Source: Candidatus Tectimicrobiota bacterium
Lineage (GTDB): Bacteria > Tectomicrobia > Entotheonellia > Entotheonellales > Entotheonellaceae
DNA length: 64,000 nucleotides
Direction: 5' to 3'
NCBI GenBank assembly: GCA_026005175.1
Contig: BPKO01000003.1
Span: 62,001 to 126,000, forward strand
The stretch's first letter is position 1. Each line of letters starts with the position of its first letter. Positions 24,985 through 33,706 of the stretch are shown one piece after another. Below the pieces are notes generated by a model. That model did no database searches. It saw only the letters and a program-made list of their open reading frames with translations, and was not told the DNA's origin. A program made the position numbers and the translations under genes.

Positions 24985-27323
24985 GTCGGCTTTGTCTCCG
25001 CAGGAGATTTGGCCTCTTGCAACAGGCGGAAAAGGGCGTCAGGATGGAGGGGCAAAGACCGCACCTGGACGCCAAAGGGCGCCAGGGCATCGGCAATGGC
25101 GTTGGCCACTGCCCCGCCCATGCCGGCAATGCCGCCTTCCCCCACCCCTTTGACGCCGAGCGGGTTGAGAGGAGTGGGCGTTTCCAGGATGACGGTCTCG
25201 ACGTGCGGTACTTCCATCGCCGAAGGCAGCAAGTAATCCATAAAGCTGGCCGTCAGCAGCTGTCCCTGGGCGTCGTAGACCAGCTCTTCGTAGAGGGCGC
25301 CGCCGATGCCCTGCGCGGCGCCGCCTGCCACCTGCCCTTCCACCGTCAGCGGGTTGACGGCGCGGCCAAGGTCGCAGGCCACCACGCAGCGCAGCAGCCG
25401 CGCGGTGCAGGTCTCCGGATCGACTTCCACGGTGACCACGGCCACGCCGTTGGCGTACGTCATGTGGTCGGCGTGAAAGTAAGCCGTGGCCTCCAGCCCT
25501 GGCTCTAGCCCTCGCGGCAGGGTGTGCTGGGGCATGGCCAGCTGCGCCACCTGCCGCAGGGTGAGGCTGCGTGCGGGAGCGCCGCGCACCTGCACGCGGC
25601 CGGCCACAAGCTCCAGGTCGTCGACGGCGGCCTCGAGGTGGTGCGCCACCAGGGTCAGGATCTTCTCCCGCACTTTCTGCGCCGCCAGGTAAGTGGCGCT
25701 GCCGGCCATCACCGTGGAGCGGCTGGCAAAGGAGCCCACGCCATAAGGCACATGGGAAGTATCGCCGTGGTAGACGGTGACCTCGTCGAGGTCAACGGGC
25801 AGCACTTCGGCGCAGACCTGCGCCAGCATCGTCTCCAGGCCCTGCCCCAGGTGCGTGGCGCCGGTCCACACCACCACTTTGCCCGAGGCGTCCACCTGCA
25901 CGCGCGCCCCTTCAAAGGGCCCGAGTCCGGTTTTTTCGACGTAGCAGCCAATGCCAATACCGCGGTAAATCCCCTGGCGGCGCCACGACGCCTGCTGCGC
26001 CCGGAAGCCGGCGTAATCGATGCGCGCCAGGGCCTGGCGCAGGGCTTCCGGATAGTCGCCGCTGTCGTACACGGTGGGCGTCTCCAGGGTGGTGGTGCCC
26101 ACGTCATAAGGCAGCTCTTTGGGGGTCAGCAGGTTTTTGAAGCGCAGCGCTGCCGGGTCCATGCCCAGGCGGGCCGCGGCGAGGTCCAGAAGGCGTTCGC
26201 GCACGAAGTTGGCCTCGTAGCGCCCCGGCGAGCGGTAAGTGCCGATAGGGGTCTTGTTGGTAAGCACGGCGTAAGCGTCGCAGCGGTAGTTGGGAATGCG
26301 GTAGGGCCCCGGCAGCATGGCGGCAGTAAGGGCCGGCACGATAAAGCCGTGGGTGCGCACGTAAGCACCGATGTCGACGTAGACGCGGTCCTGCAAGGCG
26401 AGAATGGTGCCGTCGCGCCGGAGCGCCAGGAGTGCCTCGTGCGTCTGCTGGCGCGAGTGGTTGGTGGCCTGCAGGTGCTCGCGGCGGTCCTCGATCCACT
26501 GCACCGGTGCCTGCAGCAGGCGGGCCAGGCAGGGCACCAGGAAGTCTTCGGGGTAAAACTCCCCGCGCACGCCAAAGCCGCCGCCCACGTCGGGCTCGAC
26601 AAACCGGATGCGGTGCTCAGGCATCTCCAGCAAGTCGGCGAGCACACGGCGGTTGAAGTGGGGCACCTTGGTCACTCCCCAGACGGTGAGCAGCTCCGTT
26701 CCGGGGTCGTAGTGGGCCACCAGGCCGCGGGTTTCCAAAGGCACGCCGGCGTGGCGGTTGGTGGTGAAGCGCTCCCGCACCACCAAGTCGGCCTGCGCCA
26801 CCGCGGCCTCCACGTCGCCCACTTGCTCCACGATGTGGGTCGCGAGGTTGCGCGGTGCTGCTGGGTGCAGCGGCACGGCGCCGGGCTGCATGGCCTGCGC
26901 CACGTCGGTGATCGCCGGCAGCGGCTCGTACGCCACCGCGATGCGCTCCAGGGCGTCCTCAGCCAGGGCGCGGTTGCGGGCCACCACCACGGCCACGGGT
27001 TCGCCCATGTAGCGCACCACCTCGCGGGCCAAGGGATACTGCAAAAAGGCCTCGATGCCCGGGCGGATGCCCAGCCGGGGGGGGATGGGGCGCAGCGGCA
27101 CCGGCAGCGTCTCGGCAGTAAACACGGCACGCACCCCTTCCAGGGCCTGCGCGGCCGTGGTGTCGAGGCGGCGCAGGCGGGCGTGGGCGTGGGGGCTGCG
27201 CAGGATCGCCAGGTGCAGCATGCCAGGCAGGGTGATGTCGGCCACGTAGCGGCTGCGGCCAGTAAGCAAGCGGCGGTCTTCTTTGCGGCACACGCGGGCG
27301 CCCAGGCCCTGAGAGGCAGGCAT
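24981..27323 (-). CDS. Xanthine dehydrogenase-family molybdopterin-binding large subunit
   Basis: Molybdenum hydroxylase large subunit of 780 residues (CoxL/XdhB-like). It has the a/b-hammerhead start (GRSRYVADITLPGMLHLAILRSPHAHARL), then PDVGGGFGVRGEFYPED, HLGQGLETMLAQVCAEVL, and the C-terminal GVGEGGIAGMGGAVANAIADAL carrying the catalytic glutamate. The loop that is usually AYRGAGR in these enzymes reads TYRSPGRYEANF. No 2Fe-2S or FAD subunit gene adjoins it. Its substrate is probably a small N-heterocycle, aldehyde or CO-like molecule, but cannot be assigned. It overlaps alaX by 4 bases. Confidence 0.88.
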   Translation of the reverse strand: MPASQGLGARVCRKEDRRLLTGRSRYVADITLPGMLHLAILRSPHAHARLRRLDTTAAQALEGVRAVFTAETLPVPLRPIPPRLGIRPGIEAFLQYPLAREVVRYMGEPVAVVVARNRALAEDALERIAVAYEPLPAITDVAQAMQPGAVPLHPAAPRNLATHIVEQVGDVEAAVAQADLVVRERFTTNRHAGVPLETRGLVAHYDPGTELLTVWGVTKVPHFNRRVLADLLEMPEHRIRFVEPDVGGGFGVRGEFYPEDFLVPCLARLLQAPVQWIEDRREHLQATNHSRQQTHEALLALRRDGTILALQDRVYVDIGAYVRTHGFIVPALTAAMLPGPYRIPNYRCDAYAVLTNKTPIGTYRSPGRYEANFVRERLLDLAAARLGMDPAALRFKNLLTPKELPYDVGTTTLETPTVYDSGDYPEALRQALARIDYAGFRAQQASWRRQGIYRGIGIGCYVEKTGLGPFEGARVQVDASGKVVVWTGATHLGQGLETMLAQVCAEVLPVDLDEVTVYHGDTSHVPYGVGSFASRSTVMAGSATYLAAQKVREKILTLVAHHLEAAVDDLELVAGRVQVRGAPARSLTLRQVAQLAMPQHTLPRGLEPGLEATAYFHADHMTYANGVAVVTVEVDPETCTARLLRCVVACDLGRAVNPLTVEGQVAGGAAQGIGGALYEELVYDAQGQLLTASFMDYLLPSAMEVPHVETVILETPTPLNPLGVKGVGEGGIAGMGGAVANAIADALAPFGVQVRSLPLHPDALFRLLQEAKSPAETKPT

Positions 27324-27429
27324 GCGCTTTCTCCCTGGGAGGGCGCTGCCCGCATGCCGGCGCGGCCGTCAAGCCCGCCGTGCCTGGCAGCGCCCCCGTA
27401 GGCAATCCCAGCAGAGGCTGCCGGGTCGG

Positions 27430-28557
27430 TCAGTTGCTCAGGCCGTAGTAGGCCGCGCAGTTGTCCCACAGGATCCGGCGCTTGTCGGCGTCGGTCAGGG
27501 GCAGCGTGAGGAAATGTTCGACCGCCTCGGGGAACTTCGAGTCGCCGTGTGGAAAGTCTGTTGAAAAAACAAGGCGGCCACCCAGCCCTTCCTCGATCAC
27601 GTGTCGCGCCGGCGCCTCGTCGGCCTCTACGGAGACGAAACACTGCCGCTTGAAGTACTCGCTTGGCCGCAGCGTCAGTTCCTGGGCATAGACGTCGCCC
27701 AGCCACTCGACGTGCTCGTCGAGGCGCCACAGGAGGAAAGGCACCCAGCTACAGTTCCCTTCGAGGAAGGCCACCCGCAAGGTAGGATGGCGCTCAAGAA
27801 TGCCGCCGCCGCAGAAGCTCGTCACCGCCATCATCTGCTCCACCGGATGGCAGATGACGTGGTGCAGCATCCGGTTTGCGCCCAGCCGCGCCCCTGCCTG
27901 GGGCAAGCGCGCCCCTGCCCCCTCGTGGAAGCCCAGGGGGACGCCCAGCTCGGCGAGGGTGGCCCAGAGCGGATCGTAGTAGGGATCGTGCCAGTTGCGG
28001 TGGCAGACGATGTTGGGGCGCAGAAAAACGGCTTTGAAGCCAAGTGCCGTCACCGCGCGCCGCGCCTCGGCTATGGCGTCCTCCACCGCAAAGGGCGAGA
28101 TCATCGCTGCCCCCAGCAGGCGCGTGGGGTCGGCTTGCACGAAGTCGGCCAGCCAGTCGTTGTAAGCACGGGCGATGGCGGCAGCCAGCGGCGGCTCCAG
28201 GTCGGGAACCGTGAGGGCAAAGAGGCCGCGCGAGGGATAGAGCACGGCCACGTCGATGCCCTCGACGTCCATGGCCTGAAGCTGGGCCTGACCCGACCAC
28301 CCCTGCTCTTCGTAAGGCTTCCAGCGGACCTGGTTTTTCTCGAAGTTGCGGCCGGTGCGCCGGGGCGCGGTGGCCAACGCTTCGGTGCGCCCCCAGGGGG
28401 TGCCGTCGGGTCCCACCATGCGCAGGTCGCCCCGGAACTCGGTCAGGCCGCGCGGCATTCGGTGGCGGAAAGCAGGGTCGCCGTAGCGCACCCACAGATC
28501 CGGTGGCTCGATGACGTGCATATCGCTGTCGAGCACCTTGAAGCCTTGCTTGGCCAT
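27430..28557 (-). CDS. Amidohydrolase family protein (ACMSD-like, amidohydrolase 2)
   Basis: Metal-dependent TIM-barrel hydrolase or decarboxylase of 375 residues. The DSDMHVIEPPDLW motif supplies the HxE/D metal site. IARAYNDWLADFVQADPTRLLGAAMI, the His in LGFHEGAG and FSTDFPHGDSKFPE are further family signatures. The ATG at 28557 is chosen (GAGGGAG upstream) over an upstream frame extension. A strong sigma-70 promoter lies 84 bases upstream on its strand. It is a paralogue of the protein at 33707-34777. Members decarboxylate or hydrolyse aromatic acids. Confidence 0.87.
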   Translation of the reverse strand: MAKQGFKVLDSDMHVIEPPDLWVRYGDPAFRHRMPRGLTEFRGDLRMVGPDGTPWGRTEALATAPRRTGRNFEKNQVRWKPYEEQGWSGQAQLQAMDVEGIDVAVLYPSRGLFALTVPDLEPPLAAAIARAYNDWLADFVQADPTRLLGAAMISPFAVEDAIAEARRAVTALGFKAVFLRPNIVCHRNWHDPYYDPLWATLAELGVPLGFHEGAGARLPQAGARLGANRMLHHVICHPVEQMMAVTSFCGGGILERHPTLRVAFLEGNCSWVPFLLWRLDEHVEWLGDVYAQELTLRPSEYFKRQCFVSVEADEAPARHVIEEGLGGRLVFSTDFPHGDSKFPEAVEHFLTLPLTDADKRRILWDNCAAYYGLSN

Positions 28558-28640
28558 GGCTCGTTCTCCCTCACCGTGCACTCCCTTGGGGAGCGGTGCA
28601 TGCCCCTTCCTCTGTGACACCAGGCACCACAGATAGCCTC

Positions 28641-28669
28641 TACGTACACTTTCCGCCCTTCCCTGTCAA
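28641..28669 (-). promoter_or_regulatory. Strong sigma-70 promoter of amidohydrolase gene
   Basis: On the minus strand TTGACA (28669-28664, perfect consensus), 17-base spacer, TACGTA (28646-28641). The remaining part of the 28558-28925 gap holds a second promoter on the plus strand and no convincing gene. Confidence 0.6.
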
Positions 28670-28830
28670 GCCATGACCTGCCTCTTTGGGGCAAGAAGGG
28701 GAGCGAGCCTCGACTTCGTCTTTGCAAGCCCCGGAGGCGCAACCCGGGACCACGGTGGCCCCATGGACACCCGAGTTGGCTAGCAAAGGGAAACTCTCTT
28801 CCCTCCCTGCTTCTACTTCCGAGTTTCCTG

Positions 28831-28859
28831 TTGACTTTTGTCAGCCTTTGGGGTTTACT
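28831..28859 (+). promoter_or_regulatory. Sigma-70 promoter of FAH-family gene
   Basis: TTGACT (28831-28836), 17-base spacer, TTTACT (28854-28859). It lies about 67 bases before the ATG of the FAH gene, and divergent from the amidohydrolase promoter. Confidence 0.5.
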
Positions 28860-28925
28860 GCGCCTGCTTTCTGGCTCGGTGCCAAGAGCAGCAGGGGCTC
28901 AAAACCGTGCGGAAAGGGAATGCCT

Positions 28926-29939
28926 ATGCGAAAAAGCCACCTCTTTGCTGTCGTGCTGATTGGCTTTTTCATCGGCTGGACCTCCCAGGCCGCCGCCCTT
29001 CGGCTCGTCACTTACGTCTTTGACGGGGAATCGCGCATCGGCGCGGTGGTCGGGGAAACGATCATCGACCTCAACCGGGCCTAACGGGCCCTGTTGCGCG
29101 CTCAGGGTGACCCGCGACCCGAGGCGATGGCCCAGGCCATCGTGCCGCCCGATATGGTCGAGTTCCTCCAGGGCGAAGAACGCTCCATGCAGGCCGCCCG
29201 CGAAGCGGTGGCCTACGTGCAGCAGCAGCCGGCCGCCAAGATGCGCCAGGAAGGCATCCTGAAGGACTTGCAGGCGGTGCGGCTGCGGGCGCCGCTGCCC
29301 AGGCCCACCAAGATCACCCTCATGGGGTTCAACTACCGCGCCCACGCTGCCGAGATGCTGGAGAAAGTCCCCGAGTATCCGCTGCTGTTTTCGGCTTACC
29401 CCACGGCAGTTATTGGGCCGGGCGAACCCATTGTTATCGCCCGAGGATCGGAAAAGCCCGACTACGAGGCGGAGTTTGGCGTGGTGATCGGCAAGCGGGG
29501 GCGCTACGTGCCGCCAGAGCGGGCCATGGAGCACGTGGCCGGCTACCTCATCGTCAACGACGCCACCGACCGTGCCTGGCAGCGCCGCACCAGCCAGTAC
29601 TTGATCGGCAAGTCGGTTGACACCATGAAGCCCATGGGACCTTACCTGGTTACCAAAGACGAAATCCCCGATCCCCACAAGCTCGCCATCAAGCTCTGGG
29701 TGAATGGCGAGCTGCGCCAGGACTCCAACACCGAACTCCAGATCTTCAAGATCTGGGACGTCATCGCTTACATGTCGACGTTTTGGACCCTTGAGCCAGG
29801 CGACGTGCTCTCCACCGGCACCCCGCCTGGGGTGGGCCACGCCCGCAAGCCGCCTGTCTACCTCAAGCCAGGGGACCGCATCCGCATCGAGATCACTGGC
29901 CTGGGGGTGCTGGAAAACCCGGTGGTCAAGGCAGAGTAG
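28926..29939 (+). CDS. Fumarylacetoacetate hydrolase family protein with signal peptide and an in-frame TAA
   Basis: FAH-fold hydrolase or hydratase, 337 codons. A secretory signal (RKSHLFAVVLIGFFIGWTSQAAA) precedes the usual LRLVTYVFDGESRIGAVV N-terminal subdomain. Codon 53 is TAA (29082-29084), in LNRA-stop-RALLRAQG; TAC would give the expected tyrosine. The catalytic domain after it is whole: MGFNYRAHAAEM, EKPDYEAEFGVVIGKRGRY with the metal acids, YLIVNDATDRAWQ and STGTPPGVGHARKPP. Either a nonsense mutation, a base-call error, or a shortened product from TTG at 29094 behind GGGCC. A signal peptide on an FAH enzyme is unusual. The amidohydrolase follows after a palindromic repeat. Confidence 0.8.
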
Positions 29940-29942
29940 GCC

Positions 29943-29967
29943 AAAAATGTACTCTGACCCCATTTTT
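29943..29967. repeat. RAYT-associated palindromic repeat, copy 1
   Basis: Arms AAAAATG (29943-29949) and CATTTTT (29961-29967) enclose an 11-base loop TACTCTGACCC. It is almost identical to the three copies around the RAYT gene 17 kb away. It sits 3 bases after the FAH stop codon and directly before the GAGGAGGGGAG of the next gene, so its hairpin could affect ribosome access. Confidence 0.85.
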
Positions 29968-29978
29968 GAGGAGGGGAG

Positions 29979-31431
29979 ATGAAGACGCTGATTGCTGGCG
30001 GCTGGGTGGTGGCGTACAACGGCACCACCCACGAGGTGTACGAAAACGGCGCCGTGGTTTTTGAGGACGACCGCATCGTGCACGCCGGCGGCCCTTACGC
30101 CGGCCCCCGTGGACCAACGCCTGGAAGCGCGCGGCATGCTGGTCACCCCAGGCTTTATCAACACCCACGTGCACACCTCGGGCAACGGCGGCGATTACTT
30201 GCTGCACGACACGGTCAAGACCGACTACCGCACCGCCAACTACTTGAGTTTCGCCGCCCCGCTGCAGGGCAAGATGGTGCCCCCCACGCCGGAAGAAACG
30301 GCGGCGCTGCGTGCCTTCGTCATGCTGCACGCCCTCAAGCAAGGCTCGACCACTATTATCGACGTGGGCGGCTGGCGCGGCGACTGGGACGGCTACGCCC
30401 GCCTGGTGGAGACGCTGGGGGTGCGCGTGTACACGAGCCCGCCCTTTCGCGACCGCAACACCTACACCGACGCCCAGGGCCGCATTTACTATGCCACCGA
30501 CACCGCGGCCGGCGAGCGCGGCTTGCAAGAAGCGATTGCTTTTATCCGCACGTACGACGGCGCTGCCGGCGGACGGCTGCGCGGCTTGCTCAACGCCGCA
30601 CAAGTCGAGACGTGCAGCGTGCCGCTGCTGCGCGCCTGCAAAGACGCCGCCCGCGAGCTGGACGTGCCGGTGCACACCCACGCCGGGGGCAACCTGCTCG
30701 AGTTCCAGCGCATCCTGGAAGAGTACCGCAAGACGCCGATCCAGTTCCTGGCCGACCTCGACTTCCTCGACGAGCGCACCCTCATCGGCCACGGCGTCTT
30801 TACCACCGCCCACCCCTGGACCCACTACCCCTTTGGCGACGACTTGCGCCTGCTGGCCGAGCGCGGCGCCACCGTCAGCCACTGCCCCTACAAGTACGCC
30901 AAGATGGCCATTACCCTCCACTCCTTCCAGCGCTACCGCGATGCGGGAGTAAACGTGGCCTTGGGCACCGACACGTACCCCATGGACATGGTGGCCGAGC
31001 TGCGCTGGGCTTCGATGCTGGCCAAAATCACCGACCAGAACTACCTGGCCGGGCAGCCGCGTGACGTCTTCCACGCCGCCACGCTGGCCCCCTGCCGCTT
31101 CTTGCGCCGCGACGACCTGGGCCGCCTGGCCCCAGGCGCCAAAGCCGACCTCCTGCTGATTCGGCTCGACCACCTGGGCGCCGCCTTCTATGTCGACCCC
31201 ATCAAGGCGCTGGTTGACTTTGGCTGCGGCCGCGACGTCGACACGGTGATCGTCGACGGCAAAGTGCTGGTTGCCGGAGGCCGGGCGCAGCACGTGGACG
31301 AGGAGGCCATCTACGCGCGGGCCCGCGAGGCCACGCAGCGCTACTGGGAGCGGCTGCCCGCCTGGCACTGGGCCGGCTGCCGCGTGGAGCAGATCGTGCC
31401 GCCGGCGTTTCCGCTACACCGCGCGCCGTAA
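29979..31431 (+). CDS. Amidohydrolase family protein (TRZ/ATZ or chlorohydrolase-like), interrupted by a +1 frameshift
   Basis: Metal-dependent deaminase or chlorohydrolase-like enzyme of about 483 residues. KTLIAGGWVVAYNGTTHEVYENGAVVFEDDRI starts in one frame. After GGPYAGP the frame changes to VDQRLEARGMLVTPGFINTHVHTSGNGG; removing one C from the run at 30104-30108 joins them. The metal ligands are seen in NTHVH, VHTHAGGN, LIGHGVF and ALGTDTYPMD. The C-terminal composite strand (LGRLAPGAKADLLLIRLD) is typical. GAGGAGGGGAG directly precedes the ATG. It follows the FAH gene and may share its promoter. Confidence 0.87.
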
Positions 31432-31465
31432 GCCGGCTTTTTGGCTGCAGCGCGCCGCGCCGGCG

Positions 31466-31474
31466 TGCTACACT
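31466..31474 (+). promoter_or_regulatory. Extended -10 element upstream of phosphoesterase
   Basis: TGCTACACT, the same extended -10 sequence as before the binding-protein gene at 52802. It lies about 120 bases before the ATG; no good -35 hexamer at the proper spacing. Confidence 0.3.
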
Positions 31475-31595
31475 TGCTCTTGTTCCCGCACCCGGCGTCC
31501 TCAAGCACTGGCCGCCGGGTGCCGATGAGGAAGGCAACGGCCCGGGGCGGCGCGTCCGCCCCTCGTGCCCCCTGCACTGCGGGCGATCCCACGCC

Positions 31596-32510
31596 ATGGA
31601 CCCGTGCCTGAAGCGCAAGTACATCGAACTGGGCTACTTGAAGACCTGGCAGCGGCGCCGCCGCTCTCCGCACGCCGAGAACGTGCGCCTGGTCAAGACG
31701 CTGCTGCGCCTCGGGCTGCGCTTGAGCGGCCTCTACCGGCGCGGCGAGCGCAACGCCCTGAGTCCGGTGGTGCGCCACTTGCGCTTTGCCTTTGCGGCAT
31801 TGCCCGAGGCATTTTGCGGCTTTACCATTCTTCACCTCTCGGATCTGCACGTCGACGGCCATCCCGAGCTGCCTGCCCGCCTGCACGCCCGGCTGCGCGA
31901 CTTGCCGGTTGACCTCTGCGTGCTCACCGGCGACTACCGCTTTGCCGTCTCCGGCCCCTGCCATGCCGTCTACCCCGGCATGGCCCGCCTCCTGGCCGGG
32001 GTGCGCGCCCGCCACGGGATCCTGGGCGTCCTGGGCAACCACGACCTCTCGGAGATGGTGCCGGAATTTGAGCGCTTGGGGGTGCGCATGCTGGTCAACG
32101 AGGCCGTGGCCGTGCAGCGCGGCAGCGAACGCCTCTGGGTGGTCGGCCTCGACGACCCGCACTACTACGGGTGCGACGACCTACCGGGCGCCTTGCTCGA
32201 GGTGCCGCCGGAAGCCTTCAAGATCCTCCTCGTGCACACCCCAGAGATGGTGGAAGAAGCCGCCGCCAGCGGCATCCACCTCTACCTCTGCGGCCACACC
32301 CACGGGGGCCAGATCTGCCTCCCCTTCCTGGGCCCCCTGGTCACCCACGCCAGCTGCCCGCGGCGCTTTGCCCGCGGCGTCTGGCAGCACCGGGGCATGC
32401 AGGGGTACACCAGCCCCGGCGTGGGCTGCTCCGGGGTGGTGGCCCGCTTTCTCTGCCCTCCGGAAATCGGCCTTCTGGAGCTGCGCTGCCTGCGCCACCA
32501 CACCCCCTAG
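31596..32510 (+). CDS. Metallophosphoesterase (YkuE/UDP-pyrophosphatase-like)
   Basis: Calcineurin-type dimetal phosphoesterase of 304 residues. All motifs are present in order: LSDLHVDGHP (D-x-H), CVLTGDYR (GD), GVLGNHD (GNHD), ILLVHTPEM (H) and CGHTHGGQI (GHTHGG). The N-terminal 60 residues are basic and helical (LKRKYIELGYLKTWQRRRR) without a clear membrane segment. Related proteins hydrolyse UDP-sugars, lipid-linked diphosphates or phospholipids. It is monocistronic, between short intergenic regions with an extended -10 upstream. Confidence 0.87.
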   Translation: MDPCLKRKYIELGYLKTWQRRRRSPHAENVRLVKTLLRLGLRLSGLYRRGERNALSPVVRHLRFAFAALPEAFCGFTILHLSDLHVDGHPELPARLHARLRDLPVDLCVLTGDYRFAVSGPCHAVYPGMARLLAGVRARHGILGVLGNHDLSEMVPEFERLGVRMLVNEAVAVQRGSERLWVVGLDDPHYYGCDDLPGALLEVPPEAFKILLVHTPEMVEEAAASGIHLYLCGHTHGGQICLPFLGPLVTHASCPRRFARGVWQHRGMQGYTSPGVGCSGVVARFLCPPEIGLLELRCLRHHTP

Positions 32511-32674
32511 GGCGCCCCTCCTGCCTCTGGCGTACACGAGATTGATTTTTCGTCCCTTATGCTTCTGCCTCTCCGCTGAGCAGGGCGCCAAAACGCTTTT
32601 CTGCCTCGCGCTTAGGGGCGCTTTCCCACAGCTTTTCCCCAGCGGCGGTGTATAAACAGCCTAAGGGCCGTTTT

Positions 32675-32692
32675 GGCGCCCTTTAGGGCGCC
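32675..32692. repeat. GGCGCCCT-TT-AGGGCGCC stem-loop at the end of the BtuF-like gene
   Basis: Eight-base perfect inverted repeat (32675-32682, 32685-32692) spanning the stop codon of the BtuF-like gene. It has the shape of a terminator hairpin, but no T-run follows in the minus direction, so a role in termination or mRNA 3'-end protection is only possible. Confidence 0.4.
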
Positions 32693-33570
32693 AGCAGGGC
32701 GCGCAGCGTCCGCAGGCTGTGGCCAATACGCGGTCCGTACCAGCTCAGCAGCTTGCCGTCCACGAGGTAAATGCGGCCGTGGCGCACCGCCGGCACCTCG
32801 CTAAAGGGCAAGAAGTCGGCCATGTCCGCCTCGGTAAAGACGTAGGGCTCGTCGGGCAGCAGGATCACGTCGGGCCGCAGCGCCGCCATCTCGGCAAGGG
32901 TGACCCGCGGATAGCGGCGGTCGCGCCCCGCGTAGCGGGCGCCCGTGGCTTCCGGAGCCTGGCCCAGGTCGGCGGCCAGGGGAAAGCGGCGCTGCCGCCG
33001 GGCAAAGACGTTGTCGCCGCCGCAGACGCGCAGCACGTCGTGGACGTAGGTCTCTTCGTTGATCGTCATGTAGGGGTTCTTCCAGATGGGACAAAAGACG
33101 CGCACCCGCGGCCGCTGCGCCACCAGCGCCAGGGTTTCGGCATAGACGGCCTCGATTTCCTCGATCTGCGAGGCAACCCGCGCGCGGCACCCCAGCAGCT
33201 CGGCAAGGCGCCACAGCACGTCGATGCCGTCGCGCACCGTGCGCGGCTCAAAGACGTAAACGGGAATGCCGGCTGCTGCCAGCTGCTCGACGTCCTGGCG
33301 CCGGTTCTCCTCGGCCACCGCCAGCACCAGGTCGGGCTGCAGGGCGAGAATGCGCGCCACGTCGGGGTTTTTGGTGCCGCCAATTCTGGGTTTTGCGGCC
33401 ACTTGTGCCGCCGGTTCCGTGCAGTAGTCGGTGACCGCCACCACCTGCGGGCCATAGCCAAAGGCAAACAGCGCCTCGGTGAGGCTCGGCACCAGGGAGA
33501 GAAGCCGCTGCGGGAGCTGGGGCACGCGCAGGCAACGCCCCAGGGCATCGGTGACCGTACGCTGCGCCAT
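32683..33570 (-). CDS. BtuF-like helical-backbone metal receptor / cobalamin-binding protein, no signal peptide
   Basis: Periplasmic-binding-protein fold of class III, 295 residues: TVTDALGRCLRVPQLPQRLLSLVPSLTEALFAFG, the VAVTDYCTEPAA loop, PDLVLAVAEENRRQDV, and the long backbone helix before ETYVHDVLRVCGGDNVFA. Homologues bind B12, haem or ferric siderophores and deliver them to BtuCD-type importers. No signal peptide or lipobox is seen from the chosen ATG, and no permease or ATPase adjoins it. It may act in the cytoplasm, or its true start may be misjudged. A convincing promoter lies 36 bases upstream. Confidence 0.83.
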   Translation of the reverse strand: MAQRTVTDALGRCLRVPQLPQRLLSLVPSLTEALFAFGYGPQVVAVTDYCTEPAAQVAAKPRIGGTKNPDVARILALQPDLVLAVAEENRRQDVEQLAAAGIPVYVFEPRTVRDGIDVLWRLAELLGCRARVASQIEEIEAVYAETLALVAQRPRVRVFCPIWKNPYMTINEETYVHDVLRVCGGDNVFARRQRRFPLAADLGQAPEATGARYAGRDRRYPRVTLAEMAALRPDVILLPDEPYVFTEADMADFLPFSEVPAVRHGRIYLVDGKLLSWYGPRIGHSLRTLRALLAP

Positions 33571-33605
33571 CGCCGCCTCCTCTTCGCCGCAGAATCCTTT
33601 GCCCT

Positions 33606-33633
33606 ATTGTACCGCCCTGCCCGGCCCTGGCAA
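33606..33633 (-). promoter_or_regulatory. Sigma-70 promoter of BtuF-like gene
   Basis: On the minus strand TTGCCA (33633-33628), 16-base spacer, TACAAT (33611-33606). It leaves a leader of about 30 bases, supporting the chosen start and hence the lack of a signal peptide. Confidence 0.5.
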
Positions 33634-33706
33634 TCCGGCTTGCAAACCGGCACGGCTTGGCGTAAGTAGGGAAGAACACCCCTTGTCACACAGAAGGAGG
33701 AAGCGC

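Noticed and set aside
25524-27401. 625-codon plus-strand open frame opposite the molybdenum hydroxylase gene
   Set aside because: Same antisense effect; His/Gly/Ala-rich product without recognisable motifs.
32675-32692. Stem-loop at the BtuF-like stop as a rho-independent terminator
   Set aside because: Stem is good, but neither direction is followed by a T-run; kept only as a hairpin.
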